Notes: generated by a model not told the origin, from the letters alone. Positions 1 to 10,359 are shown, numbered from the stretch's first letter. The stretch is DNA of 64,000 nucleotides from Lysobacterales bacterium 63-13 (GCA_001899855.1 MKWR01000017.1:1-64000), one strand, 5' to 3'. Numbers and translations are program-made.

Positions 1-44
1 TGGCTTGTCACCCCCCGCAATGGCTTGTCACCCCCCGCAACCGG
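1..44. repeat. Two perfect tandem copies of a 20-bp unit (TGGCTTGTCACCCCCCGCAA) at the window edge; may continue to the left
   Basis: Direct reading of bases 1-40; a third copy does not follow on the right. Confidence 0.9.
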
Positions 45-292
45 CAACCTTTCGTCGCCAGCGAGCCGCACATCATACAACCAAATTCTTGACCGTCAAC
101 ACCCCGCGAAAACTATTTTCGCCATCCCGCAGAGCCGACTGCCTCACCGCAAAACACCGCACATTCCTCATGCCTGCGTTCGCGGGGCGCGCATCCTAAC
201 CGCAGCAGCGGGAGAACGGAAGGGGTTTCGACAATGAAATCGGCACATCCATTGCGGCAAGCCCGCAAACCCTTGTTTCAACTGATGCCGGA

Positions 293-472
293 TCACGCTT
301 CCTTCATCGTCGATGCATCCGATTCAGGAGGACATTCAAGCGACGGGGCATCCAGGTTCCATTCGTCGAATCCACGCAACTCGTGCGCACAGGCAAGTCC
401 GCAGCGATAAGGCACCAGCAAGGGAATGCCGTTGCCGGAGAGAGCATCTTCAGCCGGTACGAAAACTCGCAT
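293..472 (-). CDS. Possible small hypothetical protein (MRVFVPAEDALSGNGIPLLVPYRCGLACAHELRG...)
   Basis: ORF downstream of rubredoxin on the same strand; no recognised family. Confidence 0.3.
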   Translation of the reverse strand: MRVFVPAEDALSGNGIPLLVPYRCGLACAHELRGFDEWNLDAPSLECPPESDASTMKEA

Positions 473-616
473 GACTTCCGCCTTCGCCACGTTGGCGCTT
501 GTTGACCGGGTACCAGTCAAACAGCGGTGGCGGCAATGCCGCTGATCGCGTGTGTCGAAGGCCGGGAGACATGTGGCGGAACGCGGGCATTGCGGCGCAG
601 CGGAACGCGGCTCGAA

Positions 617-802
617 TCAGAGCTCGATCATCTCGAAATCGGACTTGGTCACGCCACAGTCCGGGCAAGTCCATGTTTCAGGCACATCTTCCCAGCGCGT
701 GCCGGCCTCGATGCCGTCATCCGGCCAGCCCTCGGCTTCGCTGTAGAGAAATCCGCAAACCACACACATGAACGTGCGAAACGGTGTATCAGCCTGGGTC
801 AT
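617..802 (-). CDS. Rubredoxin
   Basis: [61 protein letters not shown]: two CxxC(G) knuckles typical of rubredoxin. Confidence 0.95.
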   Translation of the reverse strand: MTQADTPFRTFMCVVCGFLYSEAEGWPDDGIEAGTRWEDVPETWTCPDCGVTKSDFEMIEL

Positions 803-895
803 GATCACTCGGTATGAATGGAGGATGCGCGCGAGCGCAGCGCATATCATTGTGTCAGCTTGCGCATGCCGCGCAAAGTCGAAAGCGACGAGCAC

Positions 896-1504
896 ATGCC
901 CAGCCTCCGCGGTCTTTACGCAATCACCAATGGTCCACGCGACGACCTGCGGCAAGCTGTCGCGGCCGCGCTGAGCGGTGGCGCCCGCGTGATCCAGTAT
1001 CGCGACAAGACCACCGACCAGGCGCGGCGCCTGGCCGAAGCAAACGCGCTTGCCGGACTCTGCCGCGAGCATGCGGTTCCGCTGATCATCAATGACGATA
1101 TCGAACTTGCCCGCGCCTGCCGTGCAGCGGGCGTGCATCTTGGCGCGGACGACAGGGACATCGCCACGGCACGGCAGCGCCTCGGCGACCAGGCCATCAT
1201 CGGCATTTCCTGTTACGCCTCGCTCGAGCGCGCGCGATCCGCAGTCGATCAGGGTGCCGATTACGTCGCCTTTGGTGCCTTCCATGCGTCCTCGACCAAG
1301 CCGCTGGCGCAGCGCGCGACCTCGCAGATCCTGCGCGAGGCAACGACACTTGGCGTGCCGGTGGTGGCGATTGGCGGGATCACGGCCGACAATGCCGCAG
1401 CCCTGATCGATGCCGGTGCCGATTGCGTGGCCGTCATTTCCTCGCTGTTCGACGCGGACGATATCGAAGCGGCCGCGCGAAGCTTCAGCCAGCTTTTTTC
1501 CTGA
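896..1504 (+). CDS. thiE: Thiamine phosphate synthase
   Basis: [62 protein letters not shown] motifs; start chosen at [13 protein letters not shown]. Confidence 0.92.
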   Translation: MPSLRGLYAITNGPRDDLRQAVAAALSGGARVIQYRDKTTDQARRLAEANALAGLCREHAVPLIINDDIELARACRAAGVHLGADDRDIATARQRLGDQAIIGISCYASLERARSAVDQGADYVAFGAFHASSTKPLAQRATSQILREATTLGVPVVAIGGITADNAAALIDAGADCVAVISSLFDADDIEAAARSFSQLFS

Positions 1505-1520
1505 TTCCAACGAGAAGCCC

Positions 1521-2804
1521 ATGAGTTCAAATCACGAGTTGTTCCAACGCGCCCTGGCCTTGATGCCGGGCGGCGTCAATTCGCCCGTTCGCGCGTTCAA
1601 GTCGGTCGCTGGCGAGCCATTCTTCACGACACGTGCGGACGGCCCCTGGTTGTGGGATGTCGAAGGCAATCGCTACATCGATTATGTCGGCTCGTGGGGA
1701 CCGATGATCGTCGGCCACAACCATCCGGCCGTGCGCGAAGCGGTCGCCAGGGCCATCGGCAACGGCCTGTCCTTTGGAACACCCTGCCCGGCCGAGATCA
1801 CCATGGCCGAGACGATCAGCAAGCTGGTGCCGTCGATCGAAGTCTCGCGCATGGTCAACTCGGGCACCGAGGCGACCATGTCGGCGATCCGGCTTGCGCG
1901 TGGTTTCACCGGACGCTCACGCATCGTCAAATTCGAAGGCTGCTACCACGGCCATGCCGATGCCTTCCTGGTCAAGGCCGGATCCGGCGCGCTGACCTTC
2001 GGCACACCGACCTCGCCAGGCGTGCCCAAGGCCCTGGCCGACCTGACCCTGACCCTGCCGTTCAACGATTTCGATGCGGCGACGCGGATGTTCGACGAGC
2101 TCGGCAGCGAAATTGCCGGGCTGATTGTCGAGCCGGTGCCGGGCAACATGAACTGCATTCCGCCACGTGAAGGCTATCTGCAACACCTTCGCGACTTGTG
2201 CACGAAACATGGCGCATTGCTGATCTTCGACGAAGTCATGACCGGATTCCGCGTTGCCCTTGGCGGCGCGCAAGCGCACTACGGCATCACCCCGGACCTG
2301 ACCACGCTCGGCAAGATCATCGGCGGTGGCATGCCGGTGGGTGCCTATGGCGGCAAGCGCGAGATCATGAACCAGATCGCGCCGGCCGGGCCGATCTACC
2401 AGGCTGGCACGCTGAGCGGGAATCCGGTTGCCATGGCCGCAGGCCTGGCCATGCTCGAGCTGATCCAGGCACCGGGGTTCCATGCGGAGTTGAGCCGCCG
2501 TACGCAACTGCTGGTCGACGGCCTGCAGGCGCTTGCCGACGGTGCGGGCATTCCATTCACGACCACGCGCGTCGGCGGCATGTTCGGCCTGTTCTTCAGC
2601 AGCGAGAAAATTGAAACCTACGCCCAGGCCACCGCTTGCGATACGACGCGCTTCAAGCTGTTCTTCAAGGCCATGCTGGATCGCGGGGTCTATCTCGCGC
2701 CCTCCGCCTTCGAGGCCGGCTTCATGTCCATGGCCCACGACGAGCAAGTCATTGCCGACACGCTGAAGGTTGCCCGCGAGGCATTCAAGGCGCTGGCGGC
2801 CTAG
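1521..2804 (+). CDS. hemL: Glutamate-1-semialdehyde 2,1-aminomutase
   Basis: [35 protein letters not shown]...; [35 protein letters not shown]. Confidence 0.97.
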   Translation: MSSNHELFQRALALMPGGVNSPVRAFKSVAGEPFFTTRADGPWLWDVEGNRYIDYVGSWGPMIVGHNHPAVREAVARAIGNGLSFGTPCPAEITMAETISKLVPSIEVSRMVNSGTEATMSAIRLARGFTGRSRIVKFEGCYHGHADAFLVKAGSGALTFGTPTSPGVPKALADLTLTLPFNDFDAATRMFDELGSEIAGLIVEPVPGNMNCIPPREGYLQHLRDLCTKHGALLIFDEVMTGFRVALGGAQAHYGITPDLTTLGKIIGGGMPVGAYGGKREIMNQIAPAGPIYQAGTLSGNPVAMAAGLAMLELIQAPGFHAELSRRTQLLVDGLQALADGAGIPFTTTRVGGMFGLFFSSEKIETYAQATACDTTRFKLFFKAMLDRGVYLAPSAFEAGFMSMAHDEQVIADTLKVAREAFKALAA

Positions 2805-2844
2805 GCATCCACGATCAAACCTGCATTCCTGCGGAGACCCAGCC

Positions 2845-3963
2845 ATGCGCCTTGAAACCCTTGCCGTGCATGCCGGCGGTGAAAGCGATGCGGCGACCGG
2901 AGCAGTCGCTCCGCCGATCCATCTGGCGACCACGTTCCGGCACGGCCCGGCGGCCGAAAGCATTGCCGGCTACGAGTACCAGCGCGGCGGCAACCCGACC
3001 AATGATCGCCTGTGCGCGGCGCTTGCCGGGCTGGAAGGCGGTGCGGCGGCACTGACCTTCGCCTCGGGCATGGCCGCCATCAGCGGCCTGCTCGAATCCC
3101 TGCAGCCGGGCGCGCACATTGCGTTGCCGGATGATTGCTATACCGGTTTGCGCACGCTGGGCGCGGAGTTCCTGCCGCAACGCGGCGTTCGCGTGAGTAC
3201 GCTGGACATGAGCGATCTCGACGCGCTGCAGCGGCTTTGCCGGGATGGCGTCGACATGATCTGGGTCGAGACGCCATCGAATCCACGCATGAACGTCAGC
3301 GACATCCGGGCCCTGGCCGGCATCGCGAAAGCGCACGGCAGCGTGCTGGTTTGCGACAACACCTTTGCCTCGCCGGTGCTGCAACGCCCGTTGCAGCTTG
3401 GTGCCGATATCGTCATGCATTCGACGACAAAGTATTTCGGCGGCCACAGCGATGTCCTCGGCGGTGCACTGGTTTTCGCGCAGGCTGGCGACTGGCACGC
3501 GCGCGTTGCCCATCGCCTGCACATCACCGGCGCAACGCTTTCCCCGTTCAGCGCCTGGCTGACCTTGCGCGGTTGCCGATCATTGCCGGCGCGCATGGCC
3601 ATGCATTGCGCCAACGCACGCGCAGTCGCGGGATTTCTCGACGCACATGTGGCCATCGAGCGCGTCAACTATCCGGGCCTCGCCAATCATCCCGGGCACG
3701 CGATTGCCGCGCGCCAGATGAGTGATTTCGGCGGCATGCTCAGCATCCAGGTGCGCGGCGGGCGCAACGCGGCAATCAAGATGGCCGGCCGCTTGAAGCT
3801 GTTCACCAATGCCACTTCGCTTGGCGGCTGCGAATCGCTCATCGAGCATCGCGCCTCGGTCGAGGGAGCCACGCCGACGTCGCCGGACAACCTGCTGCGC
3901 ATTTCCGTGGGACTCGAACACCCGGATGACCTGATTGCCGATCTCGCCCAAGCCCTCGATTAG
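2845..3963 (+). CDS. Trans-sulfuration family PLP-dependent enzyme (cystathionine gamma-synthase/lyase-like)
   Basis: Cys/Met metabolism PLP fold: LETLAVHAGGE, ETPSNPRMNVSDI, DNTFASPVLQRPLQLGADIVMHSTTKYFGGHSD, SLGGCESLIEHRAS. Confidence 0.9.
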   Translation: MRLETLAVHAGGESDAATGAVAPPIHLATTFRHGPAAESIAGYEYQRGGNPTNDRLCAALAGLEGGAAALTFASGMAAISGLLESLQPGAHIALPDDCYTGLRTLGAEFLPQRGVRVSTLDMSDLDALQRLCRDGVDMIWVETPSNPRMNVSDIRALAGIAKAHGSVLVCDNTFASPVLQRPLQLGADIVMHSTTKYFGGHSDVLGGALVFAQAGDWHARVAHRLHITGATLSPFSAWLTLRGCRSLPARMAMHCANARAVAGFLDAHVAIERVNYPGLANHPGHAIAARQMSDFGGMLSIQVRGGRNAAIKMAGRLKLFTNATSLGGCESLIEHRASVEGATPTSPDNLLRISVGLEHPDDLIADLAQALD

Positions 3964-4616
3964 GGTGCGGACAAGGGGCACACCGACTGCGCCAGCGTAT
4001 CCGCGCGCAGGCCGGGTTCAATGGTTGTTGCGGCATTCGCTTCGGCGGCGGCGATTGCCTGCGGGACATAGCTGGCGATGATGCCGGCCAGCAGCGGATT
4101 GCAGTTGTTGCTGGTGGCGTAATTGGTGATCGTCACCACTGGCGGCATGAGGTCATCGCTGTAGACGCCGTCGACGCCATCGGCCTGCATGAGGTAGTCA
4201 AGCAGGTAGCCAAGCGTGATGGCGGTCAGGTTGATCGTGCAGTTGCCGAACGCCGTGGTCGTCACCGGGATGGCAATGTTGTTGGCGCTGCCGGGACCGG
4301 AAAATTCGCCATTGACAAAATTGCCGGAGAACGCACCGGCATGCATGGTCACGGCGCATCCATTGACGGCGGTGCCACAGCCGTTCACCGTCTGGCAGAT
4401 CGTGTAGCCCACGCCGGATTGCTCCCCCGATCGCGGCGGAATGCAGGCGGTCGTGCCTTCGATGCTCGTGCGCATCGACTCAAGGAACTGCGGCCTGGTC
4501 TTTGCCGATGCCCAACAGGTCTCGAAACCGTCGTGGATCAGCAGGTCGCCTGCACTCGAAGGTGACGCGGCAACGGCGAACGCGGCAAGCACGGCGAATC
4601 GAATGGCGTTGAGCAT
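3960..4616 (-). CDS. Predicted secreted hypothetical protein carrying a DGFE motif just after the signal peptide
   Basis: MLNAIRFAVLAAFAVAASPSSAG signal peptide followed by DLLIHDGFETC; start chosen at MLNAIRF. Confidence 0.75.
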   Translation of the reverse strand: MLNAIRFAVLAAFAVAASPSSAGDLLIHDGFETCWASAKTRPQFLESMRTSIEGTTACIPPRSGEQSGVGYTICQTVNGCGTAVNGCAVTMHAGAFSGNFVNGEFSGPGSANNIAIPVTTTAFGNCTINLTAITLGYLLDYLMQADGVDGVYSDDLMPPVVTITNYATSNNCNPLLAGIIASYVPQAIAAAEANAATTIEPGLRADTLAQSVCPLSAP

Positions 4617-4674
4617 GATTTCCTCCCCGAAAGATCGCTGATTCTGGGCAAGCGCGCACGAATGCGCCATGCCC

Positions 4675-4962
4675 AGGGCAACGCTGATTAAGTAGCGCAA
4701 CCGTCATGGCGTTCGAAAGGTTCGCCATGCGTGCTGCGTGGCGAAGCGAAGGCTGGTGGCCTTGGCGAGCCGCGCGGTGCGCGTGGCGGACCTTCCGAGC
4801 GCCACCGTTTCAGATATGAATCAATGAGTTCGGCGACACCTGTCTGCGCGCGGATCTTTGTTGCGCTGCCTTGAAGGACGGCCAGTCCATCTGCGTCAGC
4901 GCGCCGTGATCTGCACGCAGACAGGTGTCGTGACGGTTGTGCCACTTGATCAGCGTTGCCCT
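4675..4962. mobile_element. MITE-like non-coding element with 34-bp imperfect terminal inverted repeats and an internal 22-bp inverted repeat
   Basis: Left TIR AGGGCAACGCTGATTAAGTAGCGCAACCGTCATG (4675-4708) matches the reverse complement of 4929-4962 with 4 mismatches; internal arms 4835-4856/4908-4929 match with 2 mismatches. Confidence 0.75.
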
Positions 4963-5779
4963 AGTCGAGGAAAAGATCAGGCAGCAGGGGCTTCCCGGGC
5001 GAAACCGCATAGCGGTCAAGATCGGTCACGCCTTGCGCCGCCAGCACTTCTTCATCGATCAGGAATCCGCCGGTTTGCGTGCGGCTGGGCAGGGTCAGGA
5101 TCGCATGCGCGGCATCGGCGACAATCTCCGGCGTGCGCGCATTCTCGGTGTTGACCCCGGGAATCATGTTCAAGGCATCGGTGGCGATCACCGTGCGCGG
5201 CCACAACGCATTTACGGCTATGCCGTCAGCACGGAATTCCTCGGCCATGCCCAGCACGCACAGGCTCATGCCGTACTTGGCCATGGTGTAGGCCACATGT
5301 GGCGCAAACCATTTTGCATGCATCGACAGCGGCGGCGACAGATTCAGGATGTGCGGATTGGCCGCCTGCTTCAGGTATGGCAGGCAGGCCTGTGAACAAA
5401 GGAAAGTGCCGCGTGCATTGACCTGATGCATGAGGTCGTAACGCTTCATCGGTGTCGCGGCGGTACCGCGCAACCAGATCGCACTGGCATTGTTGACGAG
5501 GATATCGATGCCGCCAAAGCGATCGGCGGCGGCGGCAACGGCAGCAGTGACACTTTCCTCTTCGCGGATGTCGACCTGCAGCGGCAAGGCCTGGCCACCG
5601 GCCGCTTCGATTTCGGTGGCGGCGCTGTGGATCGTGCCGGGCAGTTTCGGATTGGCCACGGCACTCTTGGCGGCAATGACGATGTTGGCGCCATCGCGTG
5701 CCGCGCGCCTGGCGATCGCCAGTCCGATGCCGCGCGAGGCACCGGTGATGAACAGGGTCTTGCCTTGCAGGGTGCTCAT
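4961..5779 (-). CDS. SDR family oxidoreductase (HSDL2-like)
   Basis: KTLFITGASRGIGLAIARRAARDGANIVIAAK; LVNNASAIW; YTMAKYGMS. Confidence 0.92.
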   Translation of the reverse strand: MSTLQGKTLFITGASRGIGLAIARRAARDGANIVIAAKSAVANPKLPGTIHSAATEIEAAGGQALPLQVDIREEESVTAAVAAAADRFGGIDILVNNASAIWLRGTAATPMKRYDLMHQVNARGTFLCSQACLPYLKQAANPHILNLSPPLSMHAKWFAPHVAYTMAKYGMSLCVLGMAEEFRADGIAVNALWPRTVIATDALNMIPGVNTENARTPEIVADAAHAILTLPSRTQTGGFLIDEEVLAAQGVTDLDRYAVSPGKPLLPDLFLD

Positions 5780-5790
5780 GTCGATCTCCT

Positions 5791-6381
5791 TCAACCGCCC
5801 TGGAAGCGCGGCAGGTAGTGCATCAATTGCCTGAGCCGTTCGATGGGATCGGACATCTGCAGCAGCAGTTGCCGCTCCGTCTGCTCCAGCGCAAGCGCTT
5901 CGGCAAGCCGCCAGGCGACCCAGCTCGCGTCATCATAGCGGGCACGTTCGATGCGCGCGTATTCGCCACCGGCCTGCTCGTGGAAGCGTTCGAGGATGGT
6001 TGCCAGCAGGCCGCATTCGGCGGGAACCGCTTGCGGCTCGTCTTCCTCGATCCATTCGACCTGCGCATGGATCAGGCCGTTGTCGCGCACGCGCGTGTGC
6101 TGCACGCGGAAGCGACGCTCGCCGCGGGCGAGAATGCCGAGCAGGCCATCCGCCTGGACATTGAAATCGACAATGCGGGCGCATGTTCCCACCGCGGCTG
6201 GCGTCGCCGGTTCGCCGACCTCGCCACCTTCGAGGATGAGGCAGACGCCAAATCCCGAATCGTTGCGCGCGCAATCGCGGATCATGTCGAGATAGCGGGG
6301 CTCGAAGATGCGCAGGCTGAGCGTGCCCTGCGGGAACAGGGCCGAGGACAGCGGAAACAGCGGCAGGTCGAATCCGCTCAT
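5791..6381 (-). CDS. LON peptidase substrate-binding domain-containing protein
   Basis: LPLFPLSSALFPQGTLSLRIFEPRYLDMIRDC...FGVCLI; GERRFRV. Confidence 0.9.
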   Translation of the reverse strand: MSGFDLPLFPLSSALFPQGTLSLRIFEPRYLDMIRDCARNDSGFGVCLILEGGEVGEPATPAAVGTCARIVDFNVQADGLLGILARGERRFRVQHTRVRDNGLIHAQVEWIEEDEPQAVPAECGLLATILERFHEQAGGEYARIERARYDDASWVAWRLAEALALEQTERQLLLQMSDPIERLRQLMHYLPRFQGG

Positions 6382-6388
6382 GCCGCGA

Positions 6389-7744
6389 TCAAGCCTTCAG
6401 TCGATCCGCGAACCGACGCGGTGCCGATTCAAATCCGCCATTCGACATGAAGACGACGTGGTCACCCGGCCGGGTCGCCGCGTGCAGGGCAACGAGCAAG
6501 GCATCAACGTCGGCGAGCGCCTGCGCGCGACCATCGAGTTGCGCGATCACCTTGTCGGCGTCCCACGGCAGTTCCGCGCGGCGCAGCAGGAACACCTGAT
6601 CGGCCGCAGCCAGCGACGGCGCCAATTGCGCGGCGTGCGCGCCAAGGCGCATGGAGTTGGAGCGCGGCTCGATGGCGACCAGGATGCGCGCCTTGCCGAC
6701 TTTCGCGCGCAGGCCGGCCAGGGTGGTCTCGATCGCGGTCGGGTGATGGGCAAAATCATCGTAGACGACGACACCGGCATGCTCGGCAATCTGCTCCATG
6801 CGCCGCTTGACGCTGCGGAACTCCGCGAATGCCGGCAGCACGCTCGCCGGATCGCTGCCGAGCGCATGCACGGCGGCCAACGCAGCCAGCGCATTCATGA
6901 CGTTGTGCCGACCAAGCAGCGGCCAGCGGATCGTGCCTAGCAGATTGCCATGATGGCGGACCTCGAAGACCGAGCCGTCCGCTTCAAGCAGGCGCGCGCG
7001 CCAGTCGCCGGCATCGATGCCAAAACTCTCGACACGCGACCAGCAGCCCATCGCCAGCACTTCGGCCAGGTGCGCATCCTCGGCGTTGACGATGATCAGG
7101 CCGTTGCCGGGGATGATGCGGACCAGGTGATGGAACTGGCGCTGGATTGCCGCGACATCGGGAAAGATGTCGGCATGGTCGAACTCGAGGTTGTTGAGGA
7201 TGGCGATCGATGGGCGGTAATGGACGAACTTCGAACGCTTGTCGAAAAACGCGGTGTCGTATTCATCGGCCTCGATGACAAACGGCGCGCCCTGGCCAAG
7301 CCGCGCCGAAACCGGGAAATTGCCGGGCACCCCGCCAATCAGGAATCCGGGATCAAGTCCTGCCGCCTGCAGCAACCAGGCGATCAGCGAGGTGGTCGTG
7401 GTCTTGCCATGCGTGCCGGCCACGGCGACCACGCGGCGTGGGCCAAGCAACTGCTCGCCCAGCCATTGCGGGCCGGAAATGTAGGCAAGGCGCCGGTCGA
7501 GCACGTGTTCGACGGCGGCGTTGCCACGCGACAGCGCATTGCCGACGATGACCTGATCGGTGTCGCTGGCGATGTTGGCAGCCGTGTAGCCCGGCTTGAG
7601 GGCGATGCCGAGCGCTTCAAGCTGAGTGCTCATCGGCGGATAGACATTGCTGTCGCTGCCTTCGACGTCGTGACCCAGCTCGCGTGCCAGTGCGGCGATG
7701 CCGCCCATGAAGGTGCCGCAGATTCCGAGGATATGAAGTTTCAT
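6389..7744 (-). CDS. mpl: UDP-N-acetylmuramate:L-alanyl-gamma-D-glutamyl-meso-diaminopimelate ligase
   Basis: MKLHILGICGTFMGGIAALARELGHDVEGSDSNVYPPMSTQLEALGI; GTHGKTTTTSL; Mur ligase layout. Confidence 0.96.
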   Translation of the reverse strand: MKLHILGICGTFMGGIAALARELGHDVEGSDSNVYPPMSTQLEALGIALKPGYTAANIASDTDQVIVGNALSRGNAAVEHVLDRRLAYISGPQWLGEQLLGPRRVVAVAGTHGKTTTTSLIAWLLQAAGLDPGFLIGGVPGNFPVSARLGQGAPFVIEADEYDTAFFDKRSKFVHYRPSIAILNNLEFDHADIFPDVAAIQRQFHHLVRIIPGNGLIIVNAEDAHLAEVLAMGCWSRVESFGIDAGDWRARLLEADGSVFEVRHHGNLLGTIRWPLLGRHNVMNALAALAAVHALGSDPASVLPAFAEFRSVKRRMEQIAEHAGVVVYDDFAHHPTAIETTLAGLRAKVGKARILVAIEPRSNSMRLGAHAAQLAPSLAAADQVFLLRRAELPWDADKVIAQLDGRAQALADVDALLVALHAATRPGDHVVFMSNGGFESAPRRFADRLKA

Positions 7745-7768
7745 CGTGCCAGTTTAGGACAACGCCGG

Positions 7769-8308
7769 TCAGGGGGCAGCGACAAAGAGGACCCGGCTGA
7801 GGGCGAAATCGGCAACCGACCAGGCCAGCGCCAGCGCAAACCCGAGCCAGAACGGTGCCTCGATGGCCTGGCGGACATTGTGCGCATCCACGGCGATCTT
7901 CCAGACGAGTACGCCAAGGCCCAGCCAGGCAACGAGGATCTGCTGCGGACTGAGCACCGCCTCGGCACCGTCCGGCTTGCCGAACAACCAGGCCAGCGGA
8001 ACGATGAGGATCGAAAAGATCATCGCGCAGCCGACCAGGGCGATTGCGGTCTGCACGAAGCGGGCAAGCATGCCGCGGATGCCCAGGGCGATCCAGCACA
8101 GGGCCAGCAACAGGGAAGTCGAGAACAGGCTGCGCGCGAGCGCGTTGTCGCCGATATCGAGCAGGTTCGCCGAGCTCAGGTCGAGGATGACGCTGGCGAC
8201 GAGCAAGCCGATCAGCAAGCCGGGCTTGTGCGGAAGATCCTGCGGGCCACCGCGGAAGCGGCAAAGGTTGATGATCTGGCCAATCAATCCGGACATCAGT
8301 GCTGGCAA
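7769..8308 (-). CDS. Hypothetical integral membrane protein
   Basis: 179-aa ORF with about four to five hydrophobic segments between mpl and adk, same strand. Confidence 0.7.
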   Translation of the reverse strand: MPALMSGLIGQIINLCRFRGGPQDLPHKPGLLIGLLVASVILDLSSANLLDIGDNALARSLFSTSLLLALCWIALGIRGMLARFVQTAIALVGCAMIFSILIVPLAWLFGKPDGAEAVLSPQQILVAWLGLGVLVWKIAVDAHNVRQAIEAPFWLGFALALAWSVADFALSRVLFVAAP

Positions 8309-8386
8309 CTCAAGTCCGCACCCCGCGACACGGGTTGCCGGCGCACGAGGCAGGGCCCGCGGACAGGCCGACGCCCGGCAACGGCA

Positions 8387-8950
8387 TCAAGCTGGCAGCG
8401 CCTTGCGGATGCGCTGGAAGACCTCATCGAGCTCACCGACTCCATCAACCGTGACCAGCTTGCCGATCTCGGCAAAATGGTCGGCCACCGGCGCAGTCTG
8501 CTCGGCATACACGCGCAAACGTGCACGCACCGTTTCCGGCGTGTCATCGAGGCGACCCTCGGCCGCCGCGCGACCGGCGATGCGCTCGACGATCAGTTCA
8601 TTCGGAACCTCAAGCTTGACCGCGACATCGAGTGGCTGTCCCAGGCGTTCGAGCAGCGCTTCGAGCGCGGCACACTGGGCGACATTGCGTGGATAGCCAT
8701 CAAGGATGAAACCCGCCTTGGCATCGACCTGCGCCACGCGCTCTTCGAGCATGCCGAGGACGATGTCGTCGGAGACCAGGCCGCCGGCATCCATCACCGA
8801 CTTTGCCTGCATGCCCAGCGGCGTCCCGGCCTTGACCGCGGCACGCAGCAGATCGCCGGTGGATACATGCGGGATTCCCAAGGTGTCACGGAGTCTGGCC
8901 GCCTGGGTGCCTTTGCCCGAGCCGGGCGCGCCGAGAAGCACGAGTCGCAT
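8387..8950 (-). CDS. adk: Adenylate kinase
   Basis: MRLVLLGAPGSGKGTQAARL; GFILDGYPRNVAQ. Confidence 0.97.
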   Translation of the reverse strand: MRLVLLGAPGSGKGTQAARLRDTLGIPHVSTGDLLRAAVKAGTPLGMQAKSVMDAGGLVSDDIVLGMLEERVAQVDAKAGFILDGYPRNVAQCAALEALLERLGQPLDVAVKLEVPNELIVERIAGRAAAEGRLDDTPETVRARLRVYAEQTAPVADHFAEIGKLVTVDGVGELDEVFQRIRKALPA

Positions 8951-9099
8951 ACAGTTCCTTGAAGTGATGCGCACGCGCGGAAATCCGTTGACGCTGCGCT
9001 AGACTTTGAGCGGTTGAATCCAGCGTAAAGCTATCCGCTGGAGGCATTTCAGTCAAACCTTCACACTGTCCCATTCCCTGTCACCAAGGAGCCTCCTCG

Positions 9100-10359
9100 A
9101 TGCAAGGCAACCTGCTCTATGCGCAGTCCGGCGGCGTCACCGCCGTCATCAACGCCAGCGCCTGCGCGGTCATTGAAACCGCACGCAAACACAAGGTTCG
9201 CGTTTACGCGGCGCGCAACGGCATCATTGGCGCCCTGCGCGAAGAACTCATCGACACCTCGAAAGAGTCCGCCAGCGCGATCGCGGCATTGCGCCACACT
9301 CCCGGCGGCGCGTTTGGTTCATGCCGCTTCAAACTCAAGTCGATCGAGGAGAGTCGCCCGCAGTACGAGCGCCTGATCGAGGTCCTGCGTGCCCATGACA
9401 TCCGCTGGTTTCTCTACAACGGCGGCAACGATTCGGCGGACACCGCCAACAAGATATCGCAGATCGGCAAGGCGCTTGGCCATGATGTCAAGGTGATCGG
9501 TGTGCCGAAAACAGTCGACAACGATCTGGCCGTGACCGATTGCTGCCCCGGCTTTGGTTCGGTGGCCAAGTACACGGCGGTGTCGGTGCTCGAGGCGAGC
9601 CTGGATGTCGCCTCGATGGCCGAATCCTCGACCAAGGTCTTCGTCATGGAGGTCATGGGCCGGCATGCGGGATGGATCGCCGCTGCCGCCGGGCTTGCCG
9701 GAAAGACCGCCGATGACGCCCCGCACATCATCCTGTTCCCGGAAATCCCGTTCGACGAGGAAGCCTTCCTGGCCCGCGTCAAGGCCACGGTCGAGCGGGT
9801 TGGCTGGTGCACCGTGGTTGTCTCCGAAGGCGTGCGCAACAAGGACGGCAAGTTCCTCTCCGAAGTCGGCACGCGCGATGCCTTCGGCCACGCCCAGCTC
9901 GGCGGCGTCGCCCCGCTGCTGGCCGACCTGGTCAAGCAGAAACTCGGCTACAAATACCACTGGGCCCTGCCCGACTACCTGCAGCGCTCGGCCCGTCATA
10001 TCGCCTCGAAGACCGATGTCGAGCAGGCTTACGCGGTAGGCAAGGCAGGTGTCGAATACGCGCTCGCCGGAAGGAATGCCGTGATGCCGGTGATCGTGCG
10101 CACCTCCGATGCGCCGTATCGCTGGAAGATCGAGCCGGCGGCGTTGAGCAAGGTCGCCAACCACGAGAAGACCCTGCCAAAGAACTACATCCGCCGCGAT
10201 GGCTACGGCATCACCGAGGCCGCGCGCCGCTACCTGGAGCCGCTGATCCGCGGCGAGGATCCGCCACCATCGGGCAAGGATGGCCTGCCGAAGTACGTGC
10301 GCCTGAAAAACGTGGCGGTCAAGCAGAAGCTTGCCGCATACAACATAAATGACAAATAG
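9100..10359 (+). CDS. pfp: 6-phosphofructokinase, probably diphosphate (PPi)-dependent
   Basis: LLYAQSGGVTAVINASACAVIE; YNGGNDSADTANKI; VIGVPKTVDNDL; VMEVMGRHAGWIAA. The GGNDS/PKTVDND signature is typical of PPi-PFK. Confidence 0.88.
   Translation: MQGNLLYAQSGGVTAVINASACAVIETARKHKVRVYAARNGIIGALREELIDTSKESASAIAALRHTPGGAFGSCRFKLKSIEESRPQYERLIEVLRAHDIRWFLYNGGNDSADTANKISQIGKALGHDVKVIGVPKTVDNDLAVTDCCPGFGSVAKYTAVSVLEASLDVASMAESSTKVFVMEVMGRHAGWIAAAAGLAGKTADDAPHIILFPEIPFDEEAFLARVKATVERVGWCTVVVSEGVRNKDGKFLSEVGTRDAFGHAQLGGVAPLLADLVKQKLGYKYHWALPDYLQRSARHIASKTDVEQAYAVGKAGVEYALAGRNAVMPVIVRTSDAPYRWKIEPAALSKVANHEKTLPKNYIRRDGYGITEAARRYLEPLIRGEDPPPSGKDGLPKYVRLKNVAVKQKLAAYNINDK

Noticed and set aside
4688-4945. 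85-aa minus-strand ORF inside the MITE-like element as a transposase remnant
   Set aside because: No transposase motif recognisable; Arg/Pro/Ser-rich and spans both inverted-repeat arms.
6950-8962. 670-aa plus-strand ORF
   Set aside because: Antisense to mpl, the membrane protein and adk, which have clear family signatures.
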